Positions 1 through 8,415 of a stretch of 64,000 nucleotides of DNA are shown piece by piece (the stretch's first letter is position 1; each line of letters starts with the position of its first letter). The position numbers and the translations under genes were made by a program. Under the pieces are notes generated by a model. The model was given only the letters and a program-made list of their open reading frames with translations. It was not told where the DNA came from and ran no database searches. This stretch comes from Streptomyces gossypii. Lineage in GTDB: Bacteria; Actinomycetota; Actinomycetes; Streptomycetales; Streptomycetaceae. Where the stretch lies: assembly GCF_025165795.1 (NCBI RefSeq), contig NZ_JAJAGO010000002.1, positions 124,001-188,000 on the forward strand. The letters are read 5' to 3'.

Positions 1-135
1 CTGGCCGCCGTCGGCGGCACGGCTTCTCCGGAGTAGCCGCGGCTTCCGGAGTCGGCTGGATTCCCGGAGTTACCGGGACTCTCGGGCGTTCCGGGCTTCT
101 GGGAGTGTGCCGTCACTGTGTCTGGCCCCTCTTGC

Positions 136-153
136 ACCGACCGATCGTTCGGT
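136..153. promoter_or_regulatory. Putative PaaR-type operator upstream of paaN
   Basis: The 18-bp sequence ACCGACCGATCGTTCGGT is the exact reverse complement of the site at 5658-5675 in front of paaA. Its core fits the ACCGNNCGNNCGGT pattern known for the TetR-family phenylacetate repressor PaaR of actinobacteria. It lies about 60 bp before the paaN start, which suggests common control of both paa transcripts. The rest of 1-211 holds no complete gene. A GTG at position 20 on the minus strand, preceded by GGAG, could begin a divergent gene leaving the window (perhaps the regulator), but only six codons are visible. Confidence 0.75.
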
Positions 154-211
154 AGCAGTATCTGAACCATACCGCTCATCAGCCCTCCAGCTCGACGAGG
201 AGTTGGTCTTC

Positions 212-1933
212 GTGACCGCCGCACCCGCCGGATCCCCGGGATCCCCCGTCACCAGCCCGGTGCAGTTGCTCGAGAGGCACCGCGCGACCCTTGACCACGC
301 CCTGGAGGCGATTCGCAGCCGCGAGTACTGGTCGCCGCACCCCGAGCACCCCAAGGCGTACGGCGAGGGCGGCTCGCTCAGCGCCGGGCAGGGCAAGGAG
401 GCGTTCGACGCACTGCGCGGGAGGCGCTTCGAAGTGGAGGGGCAGCCCGGTACGGACGGCTGGGCGGCGACCGAGGCGTCTCCGTACGGCATCGCGATGG
501 GCATCGAATACCCGCACCCCGACATCTACGCGCTGCTGCCCGCGATGCGGCTGGCGATGCCCGCCTGGCGGGAGGCCGGTCCGGAGACGCGGGCGGCGGT
601 GTGCCTGGAGATCCTGGCGCGGATCAGCGCCCGTACGCACGAGTTCGCACACGCGGTCATGCACACCAGCGGGCAGGCGTTCATGATGGCGTTCCAGGCG
701 GGCGGCCCGCATGCGCAGGACCGCGGCATGGAGGCGGTCGCGTACGCGTACGTGGAGCAGGTGCGCACCCCCGACACCGCCGAGTGGTCGAAGCCGCAGG
801 GCAAGCGCGACCCGATCAATCTCACCAAGCACTTCACGGCCGTCGGCCGCGGCATCTCCCTGCTGGTCGGCTGCAACACCTTCCCCACCTGGAACGGCTA
901 CCCCGGCTTCTTCGCCTCGCTGGCCACCGGCAACCCGGTACTTGTCAAGCCCCATCCGCGCGCGGTGCTGCCGCTGGCGCTGACCGTTCGCATCGCCCGC
1001 GAGGTGCTGCGCGAGGCGGGCTTCGACCCGAATCTGGTCGCGCTGGCGGCCGAGCAGGAGGGTGAGGGCATCGCCCGGGAGCTGGCGATGCGGTCCGAGA
1101 TCCGCCTCATCGACTACACCGGCTCCTCCGCCTTCGGCGACTGGCTGGAAGCCAACGCCCCGCAGGCGCAGGTCTTCACCGAGAAGTCCGGAGTCAACAC
1201 CGTCGTCATCGACTCGACCGGCGACTACCAGGGGATGCTGGGCAATCTCGCCTTCTCGCTGTCCCTCTACAGCGGCCAGATGTGCACGACGCCGCAGAAT
1301 CTGCTGCTGCCGCGCGGCGGCATCGAGACGGACGAGGGCGACAAGTCGTACGACGAGGTGGTGGACGATCTGGCGGCGGCGGTCGGCAAGCTGCTCGGGG
1401 ACGACGCGCGGGCGAACGCGCTGCTCGGCGCCATCGTCAACCCGCAGGTGGGGGAGCGCATCGACGCCGCCGGCGCGCTGGGCGAGGTCGCGCTGCCCTC
1501 CCGCTCGGTGGACAACCCGGACTTCCCGGGCGCGACGGTCCGTACGCCCGTGATCGTCAAGCTGGACGCGGCGAAGCCCGAGGCGGAGTCGGGGTACATG
1601 ACGGAGTGCTTCGGGCCGGTGTCCTTCGCGGTGGCCGTCGACTCGACGGAGGACGCGGTGACGCTGCTGCGGCGCACGATCCGGGAGAAGGGGGCGATGA
1701 CGGTCGCCGGGTACACCACCTCGCCCGACGTGGAGCGGCTGATCGAGAACGCCTGTCTGGACGAGTGCGCGCAGCTCTCGCTCAATCTGACCGGAGGGGT
1801 GTACGTCAACCAGACGGCGGCGTTCTCGGACTTCCACGGGTCGGGCGGCAATCCGGCGGCGAACGCGGCGCTGTGCGACGGGGCGTTCGTCGCGAACCGC
1901 TTCCGGACGGTGGAGGTACGGCGCCCTGCCTGA
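212..1933 (+). CDS. paaN: Phenylacetic acid degradation protein PaaN (aldehyde dehydrogenase superfamily)
   Basis: This is a 573-residue aldehyde dehydrogenase-fold protein of the PaaN type, which in actinobacteria takes the place of the PaaZ aldehyde dehydrogenase in aerobic phenylacetyl-CoA catabolism (cytosolic; family knowledge). The probable nucleophile is Cys358 in SGQMCTTPQ, and the general-base region FTEKSGVNTVV lies about 60 residues earlier. The GTG start at 212 is chosen because GAGGAG lies nine bases upstream; the frame stays open back to an ATG at 107, but those extra 35 residues look unlike the family. The operator at 136-153 lies just upstream. It is convergent with the methyltransferase at 1989. 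The precise aldehyde substrate is inferred from the family, not shown by the sequence. Confidence 0.85.
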   Translation: MTAAPAGSPGSPVTSPVQLLERHRATLDHALEAIRSREYWSPHPEHPKAYGEGGSLSAGQGKEAFDALRGRRFEVEGQPGTDGWAATEASPYGIAMGIEYPHPDIYALLPAMRLAMPAWREAGPETRAAVCLEILARISARTHEFAHAVMHTSGQAFMMAFQAGGPHAQDRGMEAVAYAYVEQVRTPDTAEWSKPQGKRDPINLTKHFTAVGRGISLLVGCNTFPTWNGYPGFFASLATGNPVLVKPHPRAVLPLALTVRIAREVLREAGFDPNLVALAAEQEGEGIARELAMRSEIRLIDYTGSSAFGDWLEANAPQAQVFTEKSGVNTVVIDSTGDYQGMLGNLAFSLSLYSGQMCTTPQNLLLPRGGIETDEGDKSYDEVVDDLAAAVGKLLGDDARANALLGAIVNPQVGERIDAAGALGEVALPSRSVDNPDFPGATVRTPVIVKLDAAKPEAESGYMTECFGPVSFAVAVDSTEDAVTLLRRTIREKGAMTVAGYTTSPDVERLIENACLDECAQLSLNLTGGVYVNQTAAFSDFHGSGGNPAANAALCDGAFVANRFRTVEVRRPA

Positions 1934-1988
1934 GTGCGGCCGGAAGCGGTACGGGGCGCGGGTGTCAGTGCTGGCGTCAGTGCGGGCG

Positions 1989-2819
1989 TCATTCCGGGCG
2001 CTGGGCCATCCAGTGGTAGAGGGTCATCGCGACGCTGGTGGCCAGGTTGTAGCTGGAGACCTGCGGGCGCATCGGCAGGGCCACGAGCTGGTCCGCCCGT
2101 GCCCGCAGCTCGGGTGAGAGCCCGCTGCGTTCCGAGCCGAAGACGAGCAGCGCCTCGTCGGGGAGAGTGAGCGTGCGCAGGTCCGCGCCCGCCGGGTCGA
2201 GCGCGTACGTGGGCCCTGCGGGCAGCTCGGCGGGCAGGCGGCGTTCGACGGCGGTGGCGAAGTGGAGGCCCGCGCTGGCGCGCACGACGGCGGGGTGCCA
2301 GGGGTCGACGGTGCCGGTGGTGAGCACTCCCGCCGCCCCGCATCCGGCCGCGAGGCGGATCACGGCGCCGATGTTGCCCAGGTGACGGGGGTTGTCGAGG
2401 ACGATCAGCGGGGCGGTGCGAGGCGTACGAGCGCCGGGCTGTTCGCCGGGTACGGGCGCGCGGTGGCCGCTGCCCCGTACGGCGAGTGCGGCGACGCCGG
2501 TCGGGTGCGGGCGCGGCAGCAGCTCCCGCAGGGTCTCCGGCGGGACCTGCCGGAGCATTCCGTCGAGCCTTCCGGCCAGGTCGGGAGCGAGCTCGGCGGC
2601 GAGCGCGAGTGCGGCCGTCCGGTCCTGGGCCAGCGCGAGGGGGATCTCGGCGCCGAAGCGCAGCGCGTGCTTCAGGGCGTGGAAGCCGTCCAGCAGCACG
2701 GCTTCCGGGGCGAGTTCACGCCAGCGGCGTACGGCAGGGTGCGGGTCGGGCTCACCGCCCGGCGGGGCACCACCCCGGTCCGGAGCCGGGGCGTCCGGGC
2801 GGCCTCGCTGATCGTTCAC
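1989..2819 (-). CDS. SpoU/TrmH-family RNA 2'-O-ribose methyltransferase
   Basis: The 276-residue protein has an N-terminal substrate-binding region (about residues 25-110) and a C-terminal SPOUT domain. All three SpoU motifs are present: NPRHLGNIGAVIR, FGSERSGLS and LPMRPQVSSYNLATSVAM, which together form the knotted SAM site. Such enzymes methylate ribose 2'-OH groups in 23S rRNA or tRNA; the target nucleotide cannot be read from the sequence. The alternatives are an rRNA Gm/Um methyltransferase or a TrmH-like tRNA enzyme. The start is GTG at 2819. It stands alone, convergent with paaN. Confidence 0.85.
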   Translation of the reverse strand: MNDQRGRPDAPAPDRGGAPPGGEPDPHPAVRRWRELAPEAVLLDGFHALKHALRFGAEIPLALAQDRTAALALAAELAPDLAGRLDGMLRQVPPETLRELLPRPHPTGVAALAVRGSGHRAPVPGEQPGARTPRTAPLIVLDNPRHLGNIGAVIRLAAGCGAAGVLTTGTVDPWHPAVVRASAGLHFATAVERRLPAELPAGPTYALDPAGADLRTLTLPDEALLVFGSERSGLSPELRARADQLVALPMRPQVSSYNLATSVAMTLYHWMAQRPE

Positions 2820-2889
2820 CGGGTCAGCCTACGGCGCCACCGCCCCGGGACGGGCTGAGCCGGGGCCGGGCCGGGGCCGGGGCCGGGAA

Positions 2890-3150
2890 TCAGCGCTGCT
2901 GGGAGGCCTCCACGGCCTGGAGCACCGAGAAACCCAGGGCCAGGACGCCGGTGATCAGCAGTATCAGTGCGACCCCGGTCGTCTTGCCCAGCAGCGGCGC
3001 CGCTGCCACCAGTGCCAGCGTGCCGAGTGCTCCGGACAGCACGGCGAAGAGGGTGTGCCGCCTCTTGTCGGCGTTCCGCTCCCCCTGCCCGTTCCGCTCG
3101 CGCCGCTCGTTCCGCTGGGTCCTGCCGCTCTTTCCGTGCTTGCGAGCCAT
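2890..3150 (-). CDS. Small two-helix membrane protein, function unknown
   Basis: This 86-residue protein has a very basic N-terminus (about residues 1-30, Arg/Lys/Asn-rich) followed by two hydrophobic segments at about residues 33-53 and 58-78. The positive-inside rule would place the N-terminus in the cytoplasm. The ATG start and length are compatible with small conserved actinobacterial membrane proteins, but I do not recognise a named family. It sits between the RNA methyltransferase and the HTTM gene on the same strand and shows no catalytic motif. Confidence 0.6.
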   Translation of the reverse strand: MARKHGKSGRTQRNERRERNGQGERNADKRRHTLFAVLSGALGTLALVAAAPLLGKTTGVALILLITGVLALGFSVLQAVEASQQR

Positions 3151-3186
3151 TGCGTCCCCCGTGGTCGTTGCCGCCCACGGAGCAAG

Positions 3187-4866
3187 CTAGCGGGGAAGTG
3201 TCACTGTCGTGTCTGCGTCACGCTGCCGTTCGGTCTGTCCGTCCTGCACCGGCTGTCCCGGCTGTCCCGGCTGCTCTGCCTGTCCGGTGCGCCGGGCCTG
3301 TCCCGGCACCCGGCCCCCGCCCTGCGCGGTCGCTCCCGTGGCGCCGCCGAAGGCGCGGCGCAGTCTGGCGGTGAGCCCGGCGGAGCGGGCGCCCATCCAG
3401 AGCAGCGCGGCGGTGGGGAGGAAGACCGCGTCCGCCGCGATCATGGCGAGCGAGAAGATCGGCAGCCCGAGCAGGACAGCGATGCTGAGGTGTTCGGCGA
3501 TCATGACGGCGAGCAGGATGTTCTTCACCTTGCGGTTGAAGAGGGTGAAGGGGAAGGCGACCTGCACCATCACCGTCAGGTAGGTCATGACCATGATGAT
3601 CAGCCCGTTGCCTGCGAACACGTCGTTCAGCTCGGGCCAGGGCGCGAAATAGTCGAGCTTCATCGGGTAGTACGCGGCGGTGCCGTCCTGCCAGCGCGAA
3701 CCCTGGATCTTGTACCAGCCGGCCGTCGAGTAGATCAGGCAGACCTCGAACATGATCACGACGAGGGTGGCGTTGTGTACGAGGTTCGCGATGACGTCCA
3801 GGACCGTCCGCGGCTCGCCGGGGGCGAAGCGGTTCGCGGCCCACCAGAGCGCGGCCACCAGCCACAGGCCCCAGTAGATCAGCGCCCAGCCGCCGGACAG
3901 CCCCGGCCCCAGGGTGACGACGACGAGCGCGGCACCGCACACCGCCCACAGCACCATGCCCACCAGGTCACGCTCGGCGGCCCCGCCGCCGCCCGCACCA
4001 CGGGCCGCCGTACGGGCGGCGCGGCGCGCGTCCAGGGACCACACCTGCGCGCAGCGGGTGAGCACCAGATAGATCGCCATCAGATGGATGACGTTGTCGC
4101 TGCCGTCGCCCATGAAGATGCTGCGGTTCTGCAGCGAGAGGACGCCGATCATGAAGAGGACCGACATCGTGCGGGTCCGCCAGCCGATCATCAGGGCGAC
4201 GCTGGAGAGGACCGCGAGCAGATAGACGCTCTCGAACCAGGCGTTGCTCTGGCTCCACATCAGCACCGAGAAGGCGTTGTTGTTCGCGATCAGTTCCTCG
4301 GCGAGATGCCAGCTCCACGGGCTGTCGGGGCCGTACAGCTCCTGCCGGTTCGGCCATTCGCGGAGCAGGAAGATGAGCCAGGCACCGGCGAAGCCGATCC
4401 GGACGATCGCTGCCTGGTACGGGCCCAGGGCGCGACCGGTGACATGGGCGAAGGCGGTGTTGAGGGAGGCGTCGAGCCGGGTGCGCCAGCGGGGCTTCGG
4501 CGCGGTGGCGGGCTCGGCGGGAACCGGCGCGGGGCGTGCGGCGGGAACGGGAGGGGCGGATACCGGAGCGGGCGCCGGAGTGCGGACCGGCGCAGGCGGG
4601 GGTATGGAGCCCGCGGCCGCCGGCTCCACCTCAGCGGGCCCGGCGTCTGCGGGCCCGGCGTCGCCACCCGCGTCGGCGGGCGCGTCGGCGGAGGCCCGCT
4701 CAGCGGTCTCGGCCGGGGAGGTGGTCCCGGCGTCCCCGGCGCCCGCCCGCTCGTCGTCGTCCCCACGCGCGTCCTCGACGCCGTGGTCCTCCCCGGCGGG
4801 GCGGTCTCGCGAGGTCGGCAGGTCGGCCCACTTCGGGCGGCGCGGCGGCTCGTCGTGCTCGCTCAC
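3187..4866 (-). CDS. HTTM-domain (vitamin K-dependent gamma-carboxylase-like) membrane protein
   Basis: The 559-residue protein begins with about 140 disordered Pro/Ala/Glu-rich residues, then carries repeated hydrophobic segments typical of the HTTM domain (horizontally transferred transmembrane domain, shared with vitamin K-dependent gamma-carboxylase). Motifs include LLREWPNRQELYGP and TAGWYKIQGSRWQDGTA. The GTG start at 4866 overlaps the TGA of the upstream DUF5819 gene (GTGA), so the two are translationally coupled. HTTM and DUF5819 proteins commonly occur together in actinobacteria. Bacterial function is unknown, and carboxylation has not been established for this branch. Confidence 0.75.
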   Translation of the reverse strand: MSEHDEPPRRPKWADLPTSRDRPAGEDHGVEDARGDDDERAGAGDAGTTSPAETAERASADAPADAGGDAGPADAGPAEVEPAAAGSIPPPAPVRTPAPAPVSAPPVPAARPAPVPAEPATAPKPRWRTRLDASLNTAFAHVTGRALGPYQAAIVRIGFAGAWLIFLLREWPNRQELYGPDSPWSWHLAEELIANNNAFSVLMWSQSNAWFESVYLLAVLSSVALMIGWRTRTMSVLFMIGVLSLQNRSIFMGDGSDNVIHLMAIYLVLTRCAQVWSLDARRAARTAARGAGGGGAAERDLVGMVLWAVCGAALVVVTLGPGLSGGWALIYWGLWLVAALWWAANRFAPGEPRTVLDVIANLVHNATLVVIMFEVCLIYSTAGWYKIQGSRWQDGTAAYYPMKLDYFAPWPELNDVFAGNGLIIMVMTYLTVMVQVAFPFTLFNRKVKNILLAVMIAEHLSIAVLLGLPIFSLAMIAADAVFLPTAALLWMGARSAGLTARLRRAFGGATGATAQGGGRVPGQARRTGQAEQPGQPGQPVQDGQTERQRDADTTVTLPR

Positions 4867-5519
4867 TGTTCCCCCTGCAGGTCCGTCTTGGTGATCGCCC
4901 ACCAGGGCAGCACCCAGTACTCGGTCTTGGTGTCGATCCGCTCCTCGCTCCACTTCGGCGCCGCCACCCGGGTGACCGCGGAGCGGAGCTGGATGCGGTC
5001 GACGGTGCCGCCGTTGAGCTCCGGACCGAAGCGGCGCATCACGATCCGCTTCACGTACTTCTCGGACAGCTCGCCGCGGTAGCCGGAGGGCTTCCCCTCG
5101 TCGTCGTGGTAGTCGTTGTAGAAGCTCCAGGCCCGGCGCAGTTCGTTCTGCGCGACATGGCTGGGGAAGGGGTTGCCGCGGATGTTCTCGGTGTCCATCG
5201 CGGTGAGGTCGACCCAGCCGGTCTTCGCACTCGAGCCGTCGTCCTTGGTGACCATGGCGCGGGCGTGCACGCTGATGTTCTGCTGGAGCGGGTTGGGGGC
5301 GAACAGCTTCCAGTTCTGTTCGAACTCCGGATAGATGTAGTCGTCGATGACCGACTCATGTTCCTTGCTGAGCGTGTTGCTGGGCGCGACGTGCAGAAAG
5401 ACCATCGCCCCGTGCACGGCGAGCGCGACCGCGACGACTGCCATCGCCACCGCCACGGTGATCCGCCCGGGCAGCGACAGTGCGGAGACGCCGCCCCGCC
5501 GTTCCTCGTCAGGCTCCAT
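4863..5519 (-). CDS. DUF5819-family membrane-anchored protein, partner of HTTM protein
   Basis: This 218-residue protein has one N-terminal membrane segment (about residues 18-42, rich in Val and Ala) followed by an extracytoplasmic domain of about 170 residues. The conserved stretch [19 protein letters not shown] is characteristic of DUF5819. The ATG at 5519 has a good GGGGAGG site. It overlaps the HTTM gene by four bases, and its start faces the paaA promoter region. The family has no proven function; context suggests that the two proteins form a membrane complex. Confidence 0.7.
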   Translation of the reverse strand: MEPDEERRGGVSALSLPGRITVAVAMAVVAVALAVHGAMVFLHVAPSNTLSKEHESVIDDYIYPEFEQNWKLFAPNPLQQNISVHARAMVTKDDGSSAKTGWVDLTAMDTENIRGNPFPSHVAQNELRRAWSFYNDYHDDEGKPSGYRGELSEKYVKRIVMRRFGPELNGGTVDRIQLRSAVTRVAAPKWSEERIDTKTEYWVLPWWAITKTDLQGEQ

Positions 5520-5657
5520 GTCCTCCCCGTTCCCTCCGTCTTTACCGCCCCCCAGAGGTTAGACCGTCCGGGGGATGGCGGGAGCGACGGTCTGACGACC
5601 CGGGTGCGTCACCGTCCGGTGGTCTTGACACCGTGTGTCGCCGCGGCTCACCATTGA

Positions 5658-5675
5658 ACCGAACGATCGGTCGGT
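5658..5675. promoter_or_regulatory. Putative PaaR-type operator of the paaABCDE operon
   Basis: ACCGAACGATCGGTCGGT lies 24 bp before the paaA start and is identical, in inverse orientation, to the site before paaN (136-153). Being so close to the start codon, it would overlap the promoter or early leader, as expected for a repressor. The effector of PaaR-type regulators is phenylacetyl-CoA (family knowledge). The regulator gene itself is not inside this window. Confidence 0.78.
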
Positions 5676-5698
5676 TGGCTGGAGCCAAGGAGCCTCGT

Positions 5699-6802
5699 AT
5701 GACGACGGTGGTGCCGGGAAAAGGCCCAGGACAGGGGCCGGGGCAAGGGCCGGGGCAAGGGCCGGACGCGTCCGGGGCCGCAGACCGGGCAGCGGTCCGG
5801 GTGACTGACCGCGCGGCGGACCGGCCGGCAGGCGGCCTGGCGGAACGCGGTACGGACGGCGAGCCGGGCCCGGAGACGTACGAGTCGGCGTTCGACGCCG
5901 CCGTCGCCGCCGACGAGCGCATCGAGCCGCGTGACTGGATGCCCGACGCCTATCGCGCCACCCTCGTCCGCCAGATCGCCCAGCACGCGCACTCCGAGAT
6001 CATCGGCATGATGCCCGAGGCCAACTGGCTCAGCCGCGCCCCCTCGCTGCGCCGCAAGGCGATACTGATGGCCAAGGTGCAGGACGAGGCGGGCCACGGG
6101 CTGTATCTCTACGGCGCCGCCGAGACTCTGGGCACCGGCCGCGACGAACTGCTGGACAAACTGCACAGCGGCCGTCAGAAGTACTCCTCGATCTTCAACT
6201 ACCCCACCCTCACCTGGGCCGATGTCGGCGCCATCGGCTGGCTGGTGGACGGCGCAGCGATCACCAACCAGGTGCCGCTGTGCCGCTGCTCCTACGGACC
6301 GTACGCCCGCGCCATGGTCCGTATCTGCAAGGAGGAGTCCTTCCACCAGCGGCAGGGATACGAACTGCTGCTCGTGCTGAGCCGCGGCACCGACGCGCAG
6401 CACGCGATGGCGCAGGACGCGATCGACCGCTGGTGGTGGCCCTCGCTGATGATGTTCGGGCCCCCGGACGACGAGTCGGCGCACAGCGCCCAGTCCATGG
6501 CCTGGAAGATCAAGCGCCACTCGAACGACGAGCTCCGGCAGCGCTTCGTGGACATCTGCGTGCCGCAGGCCGAAGCGCTCGGCCTCACCCTCCCCGACCC
6601 GGACCTGCGGTGGAACGAGGAGGCCGGGCACTGGGACTTCGGGGCGATCGACTGGGGCGAGTTCAAGGCGGTGCTCAAGGGCAACGGGCCCTGCAACGAG
6701 CAGCGCATCAGCCAGCGCCGCAGGGCGCACGAGGACGGCGCGTGGGTGCGTGACGCGGCGGCGGCGCACGCCCGCAAGCGGCAGGAGGCGGCTTCCCGAT
6801 GA
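5699..6802 (+). CDS. paaA: 1,2-phenylacetyl-CoA epoxidase, catalytic subunit PaaA
   Basis: PaaA is the diiron ferritin-like subunit that epoxidises the ring of phenylacetyl-CoA with O2. The 367-residue protein shows the metal-ligand segments [12 protein letters not shown] and [13 protein letters not shown], and the C-terminal [13 protein letters not shown] region of the family. The first 40 or so residues are an unusual low-complexity extension with GQGP repeats (12-bp repeats around 5723-5762), so the core begins near EPRDWMPD. The ATG at 5699 is preceded by AAGGAG. It is the first gene of a tightly packed operon (ATGA overlap with paaB) under the operator at 5658-5675. Confidence 0.95.
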   Translation: MTTVVPGKGPGQGPGQGPGQGPDASGAADRAAVRVTDRAADRPAGGLAERGTDGEPGPETYESAFDAAVAADERIEPRDWMPDAYRATLVRQIAQHAHSEIIGMMPEANWLSRAPSLRRKAILMAKVQDEAGHGLYLYGAAETLGTGRDELLDKLHSGRQKYSSIFNYPTLTWADVGAIGWLVDGAAITNQVPLCRCSYGPYARAMVRICKEESFHQRQGYELLLVLSRGTDAQHAMAQDAIDRWWWPSLMMFGPPDDESAHSAQSMAWKIKRHSNDELRQRFVDICVPQAEALGLTLPDPDLRWNEEAGHWDFGAIDWGEFKAVLKGNGPCNEQRISQRRRAHEDGAWVRDAAAAHARKRQEAASR

Positions 6803-7083
6803 GCAGTGACTGGCCCCTGTGGGAGGTCTTCGTACGCAGCAGGCGCGGGCTGTCCCATACACACGCCGGAAGCCTGCACGCCCCGGACGCGGAGCTGGCG
6901 CTGCGCAACGCGCGCGACCTCTACACCCGCCGTTCCGAGGGCATATCCATCTGGGTGGTGCCCTCCAGCGCCGTCACCGCCTCCTCGCCCGACGAGAAGG
7001 ACCCCTTCTTCGAGCCCGCCGCCGACAAGCCCTACCGGCATCCCACCTTCTACGAAGTCCCGGAGGGGGTGAAGAACCTGTGA
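6799..7083 (+). CDS. paaB: 1,2-phenylacetyl-CoA epoxidase, subunit PaaB
   Basis: This 94-residue small subunit has the normal family length. It begins with the typical [21 protein letters not shown] segment and contains [12 protein letters not shown]. PaaB links PaaAC heterodimers in the epoxidase complex and has no metal site of its own (family knowledge). The ATG overlaps the paaA stop by four bases, and its TGA overlaps the GTG of paaC, so the subunits are translationally coupled. Confidence 0.93.
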   Translation: MSSDWPLWEVFVRSRRGLSHTHAGSLHAPDAELALRNARDLYTRRSEGISIWVVPSSAVTASSPDEKDPFFEPAADKPYRHPTFYEVPEGVKNL

Positions 7084-7784
7084 CCAGCACCGTGGCCGAC
7101 CGCCCCGAGCTGGCTCTGGCCGACGACGCGCTCATCCTCTCCCACCGGCTGGGTCAATGGGCCGGGCACGCCCCCGTGCTGGAGGAGGAGGTCGCCCTGG
7201 CGAACATCGCGCTCGACCTGCTGGGCCAGGCCCGCGCGCTCTACTCCGAGCTGGGCGACGAGGACGAGCTGGCGTATCTGCGCGAGGAGCGCGCCTTCCG
7301 CAACTGCCAGCTGGTCGAGCAGCCGAACGGCGACTTCGCGGTCACCCTCGTGCGGCAGCTGTTCTTCTCCAGCTGGCAGGAGCTGCTCTACGGACAGCTC
7401 ACCTCGATGCCGCTCGCGGTGAAGGCGGTCAAGGAGGTCGTCTACCACCGCGACCACGCGGAGCAGTGGACGCTGCGGCTGGGCGACGGCACCGACGAGA
7501 GCCACCGCCGCGCGCAGCACGCGGTGGACACCCTGTGGCGGTACACCGGCGAACTCTTCCAGCCGCTCCCCGGGCTGGACGTCTGCTGGGACGCGATGCG
7601 CAGCGGCTGGGAGAAGCGCGTCACCGGCATCCTGGACCGGGCCACGCTCACCGTCCCCGACGGGCCGCAGCACGGCGGCTGGGCGGCGGGCGCGGGGCGG
7701 CAGGGCCTGCACACCGAGCCGTTCGGGCCGATGCTCGCCGAGATGCAGCATCTGCACCGCAGCCATCCGGGGGCAGCGTGGTGA
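7080..7784 (+). CDS. paaC: 1,2-phenylacetyl-CoA epoxidase, structural subunit PaaC
   Basis: This 234-residue helical ferritin-like subunit pairs with PaaA. Family features are LALADDALILSHRLGQWAGH near the start, EEEVALANIALDLLGQARAL, and LTSMPLAVKAVKEVVYHRDH. The GTG at 7080 overlaps the paaB TGA (GTGA). PaaC keeps the fold but not the active diiron centre of PaaA. Its end overlaps the start of paaD by four bases. Confidence 0.93.
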   Translation: MTSTVADRPELALADDALILSHRLGQWAGHAPVLEEEVALANIALDLLGQARALYSELGDEDELAYLREERAFRNCQLVEQPNGDFAVTLVRQLFFSSWQELLYGQLTSMPLAVKAVKEVVYHRDHAEQWTLRLGDGTDESHRRAQHAVDTLWRYTGELFQPLPGLDVCWDAMRSGWEKRVTGILDRATLTVPDGPQHGGWAAGAGRQGLHTEPFGPMLAEMQHLHRSHPGAAW

Positions 7785-8413
7785 CCATGGCCGAGACACG
7801 GACCCAGCAGGCCCAGCAGGCCCAGCAGGCGGAACAGGCCCAGCGGACCCAGCAGGCCGAGCGGCTGGGCAGGCTGCGCGAGCTGGCGGGCGCGGTGCCC
7901 GATCCGGAGCTGCCGTTCGTCTCACTCGCCGAGCTGGGCGTGCTGCGCGACGTGCGGGAGGCCGGAGAAGGAGGCGTGGAGGTCGAGCTGACCCCCACCT
8001 ACACCGGCTGCCCGGCCATCGAATCCATGGCCACCGACGTCGAGCGGGTGCTGCGCGAGCACGGCGTCCCCCACGTCACCGTCCGTACGGTGCTCACGCC
8101 GCCGTGGTCCACCGACGACATCAGCGCCGAGGGCAGCCGCAAGCTGGCCGAGGCGGGCATCGCACCACCGCGCGCCACGGGCACCGGGCCCGTGACGGTG
8201 GGCCTGGGGCCCACCCGTACCGCAGGGGACGGCCCGGAGGCGCATGCGGGCCCGGCGGCAGAGACGGCGGGACCGGAGCCGGAGCCGGTCCGCTGCCCGC
8301 TATGCGGCTCGGCAGCGACCACACTGCTCAGCCGCTTCTCCTCCACCGCCTGCAAGGCACTGCGCCGCTGCGAGTCCTGCCGCGAGCCGTTCGACCACTT
8401 CAAGGAGCTGTGA
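7781..8413 (+). CDS. paaD: Phenylacetyl-CoA epoxidase maturation subunit PaaD
   Basis: The 210-residue protein combines an MIP18/DUF59-type domain (motifs VPDPELPFVSLAELGVLRDV and LTPTYTGCPAIESM) with a C-terminal zinc-ribbon-like segment, CPLCGS then CESC. PaaD is thought to help iron-sulfur or diiron assembly of the epoxidase. The first 30 residues are an odd Gln/Ala tract (AQQAQQAQQAEQAQ). Possible starts are GTG at 7778, GTG at 7781 and ATG at 7787; 7781 is chosen because it repeats the GTGA overlap used by paaC. Between the two domains lies a variable linker rich in Gly, Pro and Ala. Confidence 0.9.
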   Translation: MTMAETRTQQAQQAQQAEQAQRTQQAERLGRLRELAGAVPDPELPFVSLAELGVLRDVREAGEGGVEVELTPTYTGCPAIESMATDVERVLREHGVPHVTVRTVLTPPWSTDDISAEGSRKLAEAGIAPPRATGTGPVTVGLGPTRTAGDGPEAHAGPAAETAGPEPEPVRCPLCGSAATTLLSRFSSTACKALRRCESCREPFDHFKEL

Positions 8414-8415
8414 CG

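Noticed and set aside
3055..5082. A 675-codon plus-strand open frame
   Set aside because: It is a shadow of the HTTM/DUF5819 pair, as the product is repetitive and without motifs.
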